From assembly GCF_904063055.1 (NCBI RefSeq), contig NZ_CAJFCN010000001.1:868001-932000 (forward strand): 64,000 nt of DNA, in the 5' to 3' direction. The stretch is from Pseudomonas paracarnis (GTDB lineage Bacteria > Pseudomonadota > Gammaproteobacteria > Pseudomonadales > Pseudomonadaceae). Positions 41,068 to 49,923 of this stretch are shown one piece after another. Within the stretch, counting starts at the first letter, position 1. Each line of letters starts with the position of its first letter. The notes under the pieces are model-generated. The model worked only from the letters and a program-made list of their open reading frames with translations. It did not search any database and was not told the DNA's origin. A program made the translations under genes and the position numbers.

Positions 41068-41892
41068 TTACTGAATCAGCTTCCAGTTTTTGTAGAAAAC
41101 CCGACGCAGGGTAAAGACCAGACCGGCAAACCCTGCGATCACGGCGTTGAGCACCGAGGGCAGCAGGGTCGGGCGCACAATATCAATGAACAGGCAGTAG
41201 CGTTTGGCGTCGTTTTTGTTGAAGGAGGCGTGCATCAGCGTGTCATCGAAGATAAACAGCGGGTCGTCGTGCCAGTAGTGCTTGTGCTTACCCACCTGGA
41301 TATACACGCCCTCATGGTGCGGTGCCGGCGCCATGTTGTAGAGCACACGGAACATCATGCGCAGGGGGCCGAAGTGGAACGACGTCGAGCGGTTCTCGTT
41401 GAACACCGAGACGCCGATGGTTTTCACGAACGGCAGTTTCTTGCGCAGCTGCGGGATATCCAGGGTGGTTTCGATCGGGCGGCCGTACCACTGGAAAAAC
41501 AACATGCCGCGTTTCTTCTCGGCCATGCGTTCGTCCAGGTAGCTGATGATTTCATCCTTGCGGGCCATGGCGTCGTCGATCACCTGTTGCAGGTCTTCGC
41601 GCCAGGCCAGCGGCAGGTCTTGCAGGGTATAGACATGCCGGTTGCGGCTGCTCAGCAGGTCGAGCAGGGTGTTGAACGGTGCCAGCACCCAGGTATTACG
41701 ACCGTTGCCGATAAAATACTTCTTGATGGTGTCGCGGTCGTACAGGCCGTTACGCAGGAAGTCATAAACGCCGCAGCACACCACCAACAGCAGAAACACC
41801 AGGCAACTGCGCGGGAAACAATAGATCAACAGCAGAACGCCGAGCGCCCACGCCAGGGACACCAGCTTTTTGCCGACAGCATTTTTGTTCAT
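41068..41892 (-). CDS. Aspartyl/asparaginyl beta-hydroxylase-family membrane protein (LpxO-like)
   Basis: The product is 274 aa from the ATG at 41892. Two hydrophobic helices at the N-terminus (LVSLAWALGVLLLIYCFP; SCLVFLLLVVCCGVYDFL) precede the cupin-like 2-oxoglutarate/Fe(II) dioxygenase domain (SFHFGPLRMMFRVLYNMAP; GVYIQVGKHKHYWHDDPLFIFDDTLMHASFNKNDAKRYCLFIDIVRP). His in SFHFG or KHYWHDD and His in LMHASFN are the likely iron ligands. The family includes LpxO, which 2-hydroxylates lipid A acyl chains; this member may do so, but the substrate is inferred only from the family. Confidence 0.78.
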   Translation of the reverse strand: MNKNAVGKKLVSLAWALGVLLLIYCFPRSCLVFLLLVVCCGVYDFLRNGLYDRDTIKKYFIGNGRNTWVLAPFNTLLDLLSSRNRHVYTLQDLPLAWREDLQQVIDDAMARKDEIISYLDERMAEKKRGMLFFQWYGRPIETTLDIPQLRKKLPFVKTIGVSVFNENRSTSFHFGPLRMMFRVLYNMAPAPHHEGVYIQVGKHKHYWHDDPLFIFDDTLMHASFNKNDAKRYCLFIDIVRPTLLPSVLNAVIAGFAGLVFTLRRVFYKNWKLIQ

Positions 41893-42168
41893 GAAACGAG
41901 GCTCCAAAGCCGAAATATATTGAAACAATATCGTCATCATAGGGCTTTCTGACACCGGCAAGCGTTTTTAAATAGGGCGAAATTGTGAAGCCACTGCACA
42001 ATTTGTAACCGTTACCGTGCAGGCTCCGACGTTTTGTGGATTGAATTTTGAGAACAGAAGATTTGCGACTATCGTGACGCTTCGGTTTTTCAGGCGTCAT
42101 AGACCGGTACGATTGAAGTTGAATGGCCACTATTGGCCTTCGGCACCTTGGAAGAGGCAGAAATTTTT

Positions 42169-43362
42169 ATGATCATCAAACCGCGGGTTCGTGGCTTTAT
42201 CTGTGTGACCGCTCACCCTGTTGGCTGTGAAGCGAACGTCAAAGAGCAGATCGACTACGTAACCAAAAACGGCGTCATCGAGGGCGGCCCTAAAAAGGTA
42301 CTGGTCCTCGGTGCCTCCACCGGCTACGGCCTGGCCGCGCGCATCAGTGCTGCGTTTGGCTGCGGCGCCGACACCCTGGGCGTGTTTTTTGAGAAAGAAG
42401 GCGAAGAAGGCAAGCTGAGCTCCGCCGGCTGGTACAACAGCGCGGCGTTCGAGAAGTTTGCTGTGGAAAAAGGCCTGTACGCCAAGAGCATCAACGGCGA
42501 CGCGTTCTCCGACGAAATCAAGCGCCTGACCATCGAAACCATCAAGAAAGACCTGGGCAAGATCGACCTGGTGGTCTACAGCCTGGCCGCCCCACGCCGT
42601 ACCGACCCGCAAGGCGTGGTGCACAACTCCACCCTCAAGCCAATCGGCAAGGCCGTGACCCTGCGCGGTATCAACACCGACAAGGGCGTGGTGGTCGACA
42701 CCACGCTTGAGCCTGCGACCCAGGAAGAAATCGACGGTACCGTGAAGGTCATGGGCGGCGAAGACTGGCAGCTGTGGATCGACGCCCTGCGTGACGCCGA
42801 TGTATTGGCCGAAGGCGCCAAGACCACCGCGTTCACCTACCTGGGTGAGAAGCTGACCCAGGACATCTACTGGAACGGCTCCATCGGCGAAGCCAAGAAA
42901 GACCTGGACAAGAAAGTTTTGACCCTGCGCGAAAACCTCGCTGCGCTCAAGGGCGACGCCCGTGTGTCGGTGCTCAAGGCCGTGGTTACCCAGGCCAGCT
43001 CGGCAATCCCGATCATGCCGCTGTACCTGTCGCTGCTGTTCAAGGTGATGAAAGAGCAGGGCACCCACGAAGGCTGCATCGAGCAGGTCTACGGCCTGTT
43101 CAAGGACAGCCTGTACGGCAGCGAGCCGAAACTCGACGCCGATGGCCGCCTGCGTGCCGACCTGGCCGAGCTGGAACCGAAGGTCCAGGACGCCGTGGCC
43201 GCGCTGTGGAACCAGGTGACCGACGACAACGTCAACGAGATCAGCGGTTTTGCCGGTTACAAGGCCGAGTTCCTGCGCTTGTTTGGCTTTGAGGTCGACG
43301 GCGTGGATTACGACGCGGATGTGAACCCGACCGTCAAAATCAACGGGCTGATTCAAGCTTAA
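42169..43362 (+). CDS. fabV: Enoyl-ACP reductase FabV
   Basis: The product is 397 aa from the ATG at 42169 ([28 protein letters not shown]). It has the FabV nucleotide motif [18 protein letters not shown] and the active-site Tyr-X8-Lys ([10 protein letters not shown]), both typical of this SDR-like class. It performs the last reductive step of fatty-acid elongation and in Pseudomonas confers resistance to triclosan. It is full length, with a ribosome-binding site GAAGAGG further upstream and no operon partners. Confidence 0.95.
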   Translation: MIIKPRVRGFICVTAHPVGCEANVKEQIDYVTKNGVIEGGPKKVLVLGASTGYGLAARISAAFGCGADTLGVFFEKEGEEGKLSSAGWYNSAAFEKFAVEKGLYAKSINGDAFSDEIKRLTIETIKKDLGKIDLVVYSLAAPRRTDPQGVVHNSTLKPIGKAVTLRGINTDKGVVVDTTLEPATQEEIDGTVKVMGGEDWQLWIDALRDADVLAEGAKTTAFTYLGEKLTQDIYWNGSIGEAKKDLDKKVLTLRENLAALKGDARVSVLKAVVTQASSAIPIMPLYLSLLFKVMKEQGTHEGCIEQVYGLFKDSLYGSEPKLDADGRLRADLAELEPKVQDAVAALWNQVTDDNVNEISGFAGYKAEFLRLFGFEVDGVDYDADVNPTVKINGLIQA

Positions 43363-43377
43363 AACCCGGTCAATAAG

Positions 43378-43512
43378 GTGGGAGCTGGCTTGCCCTGATG
43401 TCAGTCAGTTAACGCAAATCCCCTGTGGGAGCGGGCTTGCCCGCGAAGGCGGTGCGTCAGTCGCGGCATCTGTGACTGCACGACCGCTTTCGCAGGCAAG
43501 CCAGCTCCCACA
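43378..43512. repeat. REP cluster downstream of fabV
   Basis: Three REP cores occur: GTGGGAGCTGGCTTGCC (43379), GTGGGAGCGGGCTTGCCCGCGAAGGCGG and the inverted CCGCTTTCGCAGGCAAGCCAGCTCCCAC (to 43511). The outer pair forms a hairpin. It lies between fabV and the HAD gene on the same strand and may limit read-through. Confidence 0.8.
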
Positions 43513-43654
43513 TGTGATCTTCGTTGCTTTGAGCATTGCGTTCGCTCAATTTGGCTGTGCCTACTCCCTCTTTCTTTTCAGCCCCTTCTTACGCCTCCCT
43601 CTTTTAGATCTGTCAGACTCCAGCAGCTATCAAGCCACGCTAACGGAGGATCTG

Positions 43655-44278
43655 ATGACGATTCGTGCAGTAGTTTTTGATTTCGGCGGTGTCCTGTTCG
43701 ACTGGAGCCCGCAGCATCTGTACCGCAAGCTGATTGCCAACGACGTCGAGCGCCAGTGGTTCCTCGACACCATCTGCACCCAGGCCTGGAACACCGAGCA
43801 AGATGCCGGTCGCTCCCTGGCTGAAGCCACCCGCACCCTGGTTGCCCAATACCCCGAACACAAGACCCTGATCCAGGCTTATTACGAGCGCTGGCCCGAA
43901 ATGCTGCGTGCTGAATTACCCGAGGGCGTGGCGATTCTCGAAGCGTTGCACCAGGTTGAGATGCCGCTGTTCGGGCTTACCAACTGGTCGGCTGAAACCT
44001 TCCCTTACGCCCGGGCCAACTACCCGTTCCTGAAGCGTTTTCGCGACATCTTGGTGTCTGGCGAGGTGAAGCTGATCAAGCCTGACCCGGCGATCTACCA
44101 CGCCAGCCTCAGTCAGGTGCGTGAACACCTGCCAGACATCCAAGCCAGTGAAGTGGTGTTCATCGACGACGTCGCCGGCAATATCGAGGCCGCCATCGCA
44201 TTGGGCTGGCAGGGCATTCACCATGTATCGGCCGAGCGCACCGCCGCGCGTTTGCGCGAGTTGGGCGTGGCGTTCTAG
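43655..44278 (+). CDS. HAD-superfamily hydrolase (YihX-like)
   Basis: The product is 207 aa from the ATG at 43655, with a Shine-Dalgarno ACGGAGGA. HAD motifs: I VVFDFGGVLFDW (Asp12-X-Gly; the second acidic residue is a Gly as in the YihX group); II GLTNWS; III K in LIKPDP; IV VFIDDVAGN. This resembles E. coli YihX, an alpha-D-glucose-1-phosphate phosphatase, but substrate assignment needs more than motifs. Its last codons overlap those of the convergent LysR gene by 4 bp. Confidence 0.87.
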   Translation: MTIRAVVFDFGGVLFDWSPQHLYRKLIANDVERQWFLDTICTQAWNTEQDAGRSLAEATRTLVAQYPEHKTLIQAYYERWPEMLRAELPEGVAILEALHQVEMPLFGLTNWSAETFPYARANYPFLKRFRDILVSGEVKLIKPDPAIYHASLSQVREHLPDIQASEVVFIDDVAGNIEAAIALGWQGIHHVSAERTAARLRELGVAF

Positions 44279-45180
44279 CGCGCCCATTTCTCCATTACAA
44301 AGTCGACGAACGCCCGCAGCTTGGGCAGGCGGTAGCGGTCTTGGCGATACATCAGGTGCATGGGGCGGCTGGGCAGTTTATAGGTGGTCAGCAAGGCCAC
44401 CAGCTTGCCGCTCTCCAGGTCCGGTTGCACCAGGGCATCGGCCAGCATAATGATGCCCATGCCGTTGATGGCGGCCTGACGCAAGCCTTGGGAGCTGTTG
44501 ATGGTCAATGAACCAGACACCGGCACCTGCACCTCACCTTCATCGCCGGTCATGCGCCAGAGTTTATCGGTGTCGCGCCAGTTGTCGTTCGCGGGGTAGG
44601 CGAATGCCAGGCAGTCATGCTGCTGCAGGTCATCCGGGGTGTGCGGTGTGCCGCGTCGCGCCAGGTAGGCAGGGGAGGCGCAAAGGGTGAGGGTATAGGC
44701 CTGCAGAGGCCGGGCGATCAGGCTGGAGCTTTCCAGTTCGCCGAGACGGATCGCCACGTCAAAACCGCTGTCGACGAGATCCATGCGCTCATTGCTCAGC
44801 ACCACGTACAGGTCGATAAGGGGGTAGCGCTGGGAAAACTCACTCAAGGCCGGCACCAGGCGTTCGGTGCCGAACACCGGGGGGGCGGTGATGCGCAGGC
44901 TGCCTTTGGGGGCTTCGCTGTGGACCTGCTCGGCCAGTAGCTCCGAGTCGGCCACCAGCCCCAGCACTTCCAGGCAGCGCTGATAATACTGCCCGCCAAA
45001 TTCGGTGAGGTTCTGTTTGCGCGTGGTGCGTTTGAGCAAGCTGACGCCAAGCCGTTGTTCCAGCGCTCGCAGATGGTTGCCCACCATGGTGGTCGAAATC
45101 CCGCATTCCTGCGCGGCGGCGGTCATGCTGCCGGTCTCGACGACTTTCACGTACACCGACATTGCCTGGAACAGATCCAT
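44275..45180 (-). CDS. LysR-family transcriptional regulator
   Basis: The product is 301 aa from the ATG at 45180 (MDLFQAMSVYVKVVETGSMTAAAQECGISTTMVGNHLRALEQRLGVSLLKRTTRKQNLTEFG). It is a typical LysR wHTH followed by the effector domain (GSLRITAPPVFGTERLVPALSEF...DVAIRLGEL). It diverges from the aminotransferase gene with a 102-bp gap, suggesting direct control. The effector is unknown. Confidence 0.9.
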   Translation of the reverse strand: MDLFQAMSVYVKVVETGSMTAAAQECGISTTMVGNHLRALEQRLGVSLLKRTTRKQNLTEFGGQYYQRCLEVLGLVADSELLAEQVHSEAPKGSLRITAPPVFGTERLVPALSEFSQRYPLIDLYVVLSNERMDLVDSGFDVAIRLGELESSSLIARPLQAYTLTLCASPAYLARRGTPHTPDDLQQHDCLAFAYPANDNWRDTDKLWRMTGDEGEVQVPVSGSLTINSSQGLRQAAINGMGIIMLADALVQPDLESGKLVALLTTYKLPSRPMHLMYRQDRYRLPKLRAFVDFVMEKWAR

Positions 45181-45282
45181 TATCAAGCCCTGGTTTAAAG
45201 TTATTGCAGTAATTCTGCGTTTATCCAGCGAGGGTGGTTAACCATACTTGATCCACCCCAACGATGCACTGGAGCCGCCACC

Positions 45283-46452
45283 ATGACCGCCGCCTGCCTG
45301 ATGAGCACTTATCAACCCCTGGCCCTGAGCTTCACCCGCGGCCTTGGCACGCGCCTGTGGGACCAACAGGGCCGCGAATACCTGGACGCCGTGGCCGGCG
45401 TGGCGGTGACCAATGTTGGTCATTCCCACCCCAGGTTAGTGGCGGCCATCAGCGAACAGGCCGGCTTGCTGCTGCACACCTCCAACCTCTACAGCATCGA
45501 CTGGCAACAACAATTGGCCCGGCGCCTGGCCCAACTGTCCGGGCTGGACCGCGCGTTCTTCAACAATTCCGGCGCCGAGGCCAACGAGACGGCGCTGAAG
45601 CTGGCGCGTTTGCATGGCTGGAAAAAAGGCATCGAACAGCCGCTGGTGGTGGTGATGGAGAACGCCTTCCACGGCCGCACACTGGGCACCATGGCCGCCA
45701 GCGACGGGCCCTCGGTGCGCCTGGGGTTCCAGCGTCTGCCCGGCGATTTCATCAAGGTTGGCTTTGGCGACATGGCGGCCCTGGAGGCGGTCACCGAACA
45801 GTTCGGCACGCGCATCGCGGCGGTGCTGCTTGAACCGATCCAGGGTGAAAGTGGTGTGTTGGTGGCGCCGTCGGGCTACCTCAAAGCCCTGCGCGAGCAC
45901 TGTACGCGCCACGGCTGGCTGATGATGCTCGACGAAATCCAGACCGGCATCGGGCGCACCGGCACCTGGTTTGCCTTCCAGCACGAAGGCATCGTGCCGG
46001 ACGTGATGACCCTGGCCAAAGGCCTCGGTAATGGCGTGCCCATCGGCGCTTGTCTTGCCCGCGCCGCTGTCGCTGAACTGTTCACCCCAGGCAGCCATGG
46101 CAGTACCTTTGGCGGTAACCCGCTGGCGTGCCGTGTGGGGTGTACGGTACTGGAGATTATCCAGGAGCAAGGCTTGCTGGAAAACGCCGCACGCCAGGGC
46201 GAACACTTGCTGGCGCGTTTACGCATTGAGTTGGAGGACCATCCGCAGGTGCGGGCGATTCGTGGCAAGGGCTTGATGATCGGCATTGAACTGGCCAGCC
46301 CTTACCGCGACCTAGCCCAACGGGCCGCCCAGGAGCACGGGCTGTTGATCAACGTCACGCGGGGCAAGATCATTCGGCTGTTGCCGCCGCTGACGCTGGA
46401 GCGCAAGGAAGTGGAGATGATCGTGCGAGCCATCACCCGCCTACTGGACTGA
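45283..46452 (+). CDS. ArgD-like class III aminotransferase
   Basis: The 389-aa protein is a PLP-dependent class III aminotransferase of the acetylornithine/succinylornithine group. [50 protein letters not shown] and the Schiff-base Lys in [14 protein letters not shown] are all present. The best role is acetylornithine or succinylornithine transamination in Arg metabolism, but pseudomonads carry several paralogues. The divergent LysR implies a catabolic or conditional role rather than the housekeeping argD. MSTYQ at codon 7 is an alternative start. Confidence 0.85.
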   Translation: MTAACLMSTYQPLALSFTRGLGTRLWDQQGREYLDAVAGVAVTNVGHSHPRLVAAISEQAGLLLHTSNLYSIDWQQQLARRLAQLSGLDRAFFNNSGAEANETALKLARLHGWKKGIEQPLVVVMENAFHGRTLGTMAASDGPSVRLGFQRLPGDFIKVGFGDMAALEAVTEQFGTRIAAVLLEPIQGESGVLVAPSGYLKALREHCTRHGWLMMLDEIQTGIGRTGTWFAFQHEGIVPDVMTLAKGLGNGVPIGACLARAAVAELFTPGSHGSTFGGNPLACRVGCTVLEIIQEQGLLENAARQGEHLLARLRIELEDHPQVRAIRGKGLMIGIELASPYRDLAQRAAQEHGLLINVTRGKIIRLLPPLTLERKEVEMIVRAITRLLD

Positions 46453-46476
46453 AAAAGTGCGGAAGGGGGCGATGCT

Positions 46477-46583
46477 CGTTCCCACGCTCTGCGTGGTAAC
46501 GCCTCCTGTGACGCTCTGCGTCACGCCTTAAGAGCGGACGCGGAGCGTCCAGGGCAGCGTTACCACGCGGAGCGTGGGAACGA
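46477..46583. repeat. Long nested palindrome
   Basis: A 26-nt arm (CGTTCCCACGCTCTGCGTGG...) at 46477-46502 pairs with 46558-46583 with a single mismatch. Inside, GACGCTCTGCGTC and GGACGCGGAGCGTCC form a second hairpin. The structure would fold into a long cruciform. Such CGTTCCCACGC.GAGCGTGGGAACG repeats occur widely in fluorescent pseudomonads. It separates two convergent genes. Confidence 0.85.
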
Positions 46584-47498
46584 TCAGAGGGAGGGGCCAT
46601 TCAGCCATTCCTGGTTCATGGTCTCCGTATCGCCCAAGTATTCCAGCAACCACGCCATGGCTGGCGACAGCTTGTTCTGCGCCCACGCCACACACGACGG
46701 GCTGGCCGGAAATGGCCGGCTCAACTGCAGCGCGACCAAGTCCCCGCGCTCGATCCATAGCAATACCTGATGGGCCGGTGCCATCCCTACACACAGGCCA
46801 TCGCGCAGGCAATCCAGAGCCGACGCCCAGTTGGGCACCACCAGGCGGCGCTGGTTATCCAGGGTCCAGGTGTCGCGCTTGGGCAGGTTGCGTGAGGTGT
46901 CGGTCATGCACAGCGAGGCAAAGGGGCGCAGTTGGTCATCACTGAGTAAACCTTCCGCCGCAGCTAAGGGGTGCCGGGCGCTGACCACGCACAGCCAGTT
47001 CAACAGGCCCATGTCGCGGAAGCTGAAGTGGCTGGCCACCGGCACCGCGCTGGTGGCGCCGATCACGATGTCGGTGCGTTCATCCGCCAGCGCATCCCAC
47101 ACGCCGTTGTACACCTCGTATTCGAGCAGCAATTCCACTTCGGGAAACTGCCGATAGAAGTCGAGCACCAACTGCCGGCAGCGCTGGGGTTTGACGATGG
47201 AGTCCACGGCCACCTTCAACTGGCCGCTCCAACCATTGGCCACCTGTTGGCACAGGCGCCGGGTGCCGAGCATTTTTTTCATCACGCCGCGGGCTTCGTC
47301 GATAAATAAACGGCCGGCGGGGGTCAGTTCTACGTCGCGATGCCGCCGCACAAACAGCGGCACGGCTAGCCATTCTTCAAGCTGGCGCACGGTGTAGCTG
47401 ATGGCCGACGGTACGCGGTGCAGTTCCTGGGCGGCGGCGCTGAAGCTGCCGTGACGGGCAACGGCGTCGACCACATCCAGGGAATATTCCGACCACAT
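46584..47498 (-). CDS. punR: LysR-type regulator PunR (YdhB-like)
   Basis: The product is 304 aa from the ATG at 47498, giving MWSEYSLDVVDAVARHGSFSAAAQELHRVPSAISYTVRQLEEWLAVPLFVRRHRDVELT, nearly the same as E. coli YdhB/PunR as I remember it. PunR activates the divergent purine-nucleoside transporter gene punC, and the same divergent layout occurs here (122-bp gap). The rest is a standard LysR effector domain. The effector is expected to be a purine or nucleoside. Confidence 0.88.
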   Translation of the reverse strand: MWSEYSLDVVDAVARHGSFSAAAQELHRVPSAISYTVRQLEEWLAVPLFVRRHRDVELTPAGRLFIDEARGVMKKMLGTRRLCQQVANGWSGQLKVAVDSIVKPQRCRQLVLDFYRQFPEVELLLEYEVYNGVWDALADERTDIVIGATSAVPVASHFSFRDMGLLNWLCVVSARHPLAAAEGLLSDDQLRPFASLCMTDTSRNLPKRDTWTLDNQRRLVVPNWASALDCLRDGLCVGMAPAHQVLLWIERGDLVALQLSRPFPASPSCVAWAQNKLSPAMAWLLEYLGDTETMNQEWLNGPSL

Positions 47499-47620
47499 GA
47501 GCGCTGCCTTCAAAATTATTGATGAGAGTGTCCAATTATTATCGCTTCACACAGATATTGTCAGCTTCATAATGGGCGCCAGTCAGCAAATAGTTTGATG
47601 GCAGTCTCTACAAGGCTTCG

Positions 47621-48805
47621 ATGAAAAATTCTTTTGGTTTTACCTGGTATCTGGCGGGGCTGAGCATGCTCGGTTATCTGGCCATGGACATGTACTTGCC
47701 GGCGTTTGGCGCCATGGGCGAGCAGTTGAACATTGGTGCTGGCGCGGTGGGCGCCAGCTTGAGTATTTTCCTTGCCGGCTTTGCGCTGGGGCAGTTGCTG
47801 TGGGGGCCGCTCTCGGACCGCCTGGGGCGCAAACCGATTCTGATCGCGGGCCTGAGCCTGTTTGTGCTCGGTTGCCTGGGCATGTTCTGGGTTCAGAGCG
47901 CGCCGCAACTGCTGGCCCTGCGCTTTATGCAGGCGATTGGCGTGTGTGCCGCCGCCGTCAGTTGGCAGGCCTTGGTGATTGATCGCTACCCGGCCGACAA
48001 GGCTCACCGCGTCTTCGCCAGCATCATGCCGTTGATGTCGCTGTCTCCGGCCCTGGCTCCGCTGCTGGGTGCCATGGTGCTGAATCACTTTGGTTGGCAG
48101 GCGATCTTCGGCGTGTTGCTGGTGGTGTCGTTGTTGCTGTTGTTGCCGACCTTGTTCCTGCGCAATGTGCCCAAGCGTTCGGAGCACAAGGGCAGCCCGG
48201 TGCGCCTGGGCTATGGGCAATTGCTCACCTCGCGGGTGTTTACCGGCAATGTAATGATCTTCGCCGCCTGTTCGGCCAGCTTCTTCGCTTGGCTGACCGC
48301 CTCGCCGTTCATCCTCGGTGGCATGGGCTACAGCCCGAATGACATCGGCCTCAGCTACGTACTGCCGACCCTGGCGTTTCTCGTTGGCGGCTACAGTTGC
48401 CGCAGCGCCTTGCAGCGCCTGCCGGGTAAAACCCTGCTGCCGTGGTTGCTGGTCGCCTATTGCTTGAGCATGGTGGCGTTGTACCTGGTGGCCACCTTGA
48501 GTGTGCCGACCCTGACTACCTTATTGATCCCGTTCTGCCTGATGGCGCTGTGCAACGGCGCCAGCTACCCGATTGTGGTGGCGAATGCGCTGATGCCCTT
48601 TGCGGAAAATTCCGGCAAGGCGGCGGCCCTGCAAAACACCCTGCAGTTGGGCCTGTGCTTCCTGGCCAGCCTGTTGGTGTCGTCGATGATCGAGCAACCA
48701 CTGTTGATCACGGTGATTGTGATGCTGGCGACCGCGCCGCTGGCGGTGTTGGGGTATTGGCTGGCACGGCCGAAGGGCAATTCTTCCGAACTGGCCAACG
48801 CCTGA
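47621..48805 (+). CDS. punC: MFS purine-nucleoside transporter PunC (YdhC-like)
   Basis: The 394-aa protein has 12 predicted transmembrane helices and is closely similar in order and motifs to E. coli YdhC/Pun[90 protein letters not shown]. It was long annotated as a Bcr/CflA-like drug exporter, but the E. coli protein is linked to purine nucleoside uptake. Divergent punR, the Tsx-like porin and the NCS2 permease nearby support a purine-salvage role. Confidence 0.88.
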   Translation: MKNSFGFTWYLAGLSMLGYLAMDMYLPAFGAMGEQLNIGAGAVGASLSIFLAGFALGQLLWGPLSDRLGRKPILIAGLSLFVLGCLGMFWVQSAPQLLALRFMQAIGVCAAAVSWQALVIDRYPADKAHRVFASIMPLMSLSPALAPLLGAMVLNHFGWQAIFGVLLVVSLLLLLPTLFLRNVPKRSEHKGSPVRLGYGQLLTSRVFTGNVMIFAACSASFFAWLTASPFILGGMGYSPNDIGLSYVLPTLAFLVGGYSCRSALQRLPGKTLLPWLLVAYCLSMVALYLVATLSVPTLTTLLIPFCLMALCNGASYPIVVANALMPFAENSGKAAALQNTLQLGLCFLASLLVSSMIEQPLLITVIVMLATAPLAVLGYWLARPKGNSSELANA

Positions 48806-48824
48806 GCTGACAATACGATCAAAG

Positions 48825-48913
48825 TGTGGGAGCTGGCTTGCCTGCGATAGCGGTGTATCAGTGCCAGATGGGCTAACTGAAACACCGCTATCGCAGGCAA
48901 GCCAGCTCCCACA
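48825..48913. repeat. REP-type inverted pair downstream of punC
   Basis: TGTGGGAGCTGGCTTGCCTGCGATAGCGGTGT and its complement ACACCGCTATCGCAGGCAAGCCAGCTCCCACA flank a 26-bp loop. The arms are nearly perfect over about 30 bp. It lies between convergent genes, consistent with a transcription barrier. Confidence 0.85.
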
Positions 48914-48932
48914 TTGTTTTGCGTTTCTTCAG

Positions 48933-49766
48933 TTAGAACGTCACTTCCATGTTCAGCGTCGGCGTTGAGGTGCGGCTGCCACGCCCACCGTCCACGCCGA
49001 ATTTGTTATGCCAGTACTCATACCCCACCCCCAGGTACAAGTTCGGCTTGACGCTTTTACCCGGTCGCACCGCCACCATCAGCGCCGTACGCATCAGCGC
49101 TTCCGGTGCGGTATCGCGGCCATGGTAGTCCTCGCCTTTTTCCCCGACGTAGTTAATGAACCCCTGGAATTTCGCCGCATGGTTGCCCACCTCGAACGGT
49201 CGCATCCAGGTCAGGTTGAGCATGTAGGTAGCGTCGAAGGTGTGGTTCGACTCTTGCGCGCCGGGAATGCCGGTGTGGTTCTTTTCCTTGTAGTACATCA
49301 GGCTCAGGTCCAGCACGCCGACAGTGTTGAACTTCAACGTAGGGCCAATCACCAGGGCGCGCTTCTTGGCGGAAGCGAAGTTGTTGTTGCGGTTGGCGTC
49401 GAAGCCCAGGGTCAGCGCGTAATCCCTGATCAGCCCCGTGCCCGGCGGCAAGTCGAACACGCGTGAGGCATACAGCTGATGCCGGTACACGGCGTACACC
49501 TCGCTGCCCCCGTGGTCGGTGCCTTTGCGCGGGTCGCTGCTGTCGGACAGGAATACGTCGAGGTTGAGGAAGTTGCTGCCGTAACGATAGCCGCTGGCGT
49601 GGGTAAAACTGTAGATGCGCTTGCTGAATTCGTCGGGGTTGTTCGGGTTGGTGAAGTGCTGCCCGTAGCGAAACCCGACGCTGTTGTTCATCCATTCCAC
49701 CGCAACGGCCTCCCCGCCGCCGAGAAGGGTCAATGCGACGGTGGCGCCCTGTAGTGCCTTTTTCAT
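48933..49766 (-). CDS. Tsx-like nucleoside-specific outer-membrane channel
   Basis: The 277-aa protein has a signal peptide (MKKALQGATVALTLLGGGEAVAVEW, cleavage likely after AVA) and alternating beta strands ending in Phe (NMEVTF), as in outer-membrane barrels. WMNNSVGFRYGQHFTNPNNPDEFSKRIYSFTHASGYRYGSNFLNLDVF is typical of the Tsx/OmpK family, which admits nucleosides. It diverges from the NCS2 permease across palindromic operators at 49847-49890, so the two are probably co-regulated. Confidence 0.87.
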   Translation of the reverse strand: MKKALQGATVALTLLGGGEAVAVEWMNNSVGFRYGQHFTNPNNPDEFSKRIYSFTHASGYRYGSNFLNLDVFLSDSSDPRKGTDHGGSEVYAVYRHQLYASRVFDLPPGTGLIRDYALTLGFDANRNNNFASAKKRALVIGPTLKFNTVGVLDLSLMYYKEKNHTGIPGAQESNHTFDATYMLNLTWMRPFEVGNHAAKFQGFINYVGEKGEDYHGRDTAPEALMRTALMVAVRPGKSVKPNLYLGVGYEYWHNKFGVDGGRGSRTSTPTLNMEVTF

Positions 49767-49846
49767 TCTTTTTGTCCTTTAGCGTTCTGGCTCGTGACGG
49801 CCGGATTGTTTTTGTAACGCCGTTGGAGGGTATCTTGTTCGATTGA

Positions 49847-49890
49847 TTGTATACAACTCTATGGACATAGAGTCTGAACATTGCATACAG
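49847..49890. promoter_or_regulatory. Palindromic operators between Tsx-like and NCS2 genes
   Basis: TTGTATACAA (49847-49856, perfect palindrome), the adjoining ACTCTATG-GA-CATAGAGT (49856-49873, perfect 8-bp inverted repeat) and TTGCATACAG (49881-49890) lie in the divergent promoter. The TGTATACA-type dyads resemble GntR-family operators. They would couple expression of the porin and the purine permease. Confidence 0.6.
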
Positions 49891-49923
49891 TGAGCGCACA
49901 ACAAAAACAGAGAACCCCTCACC

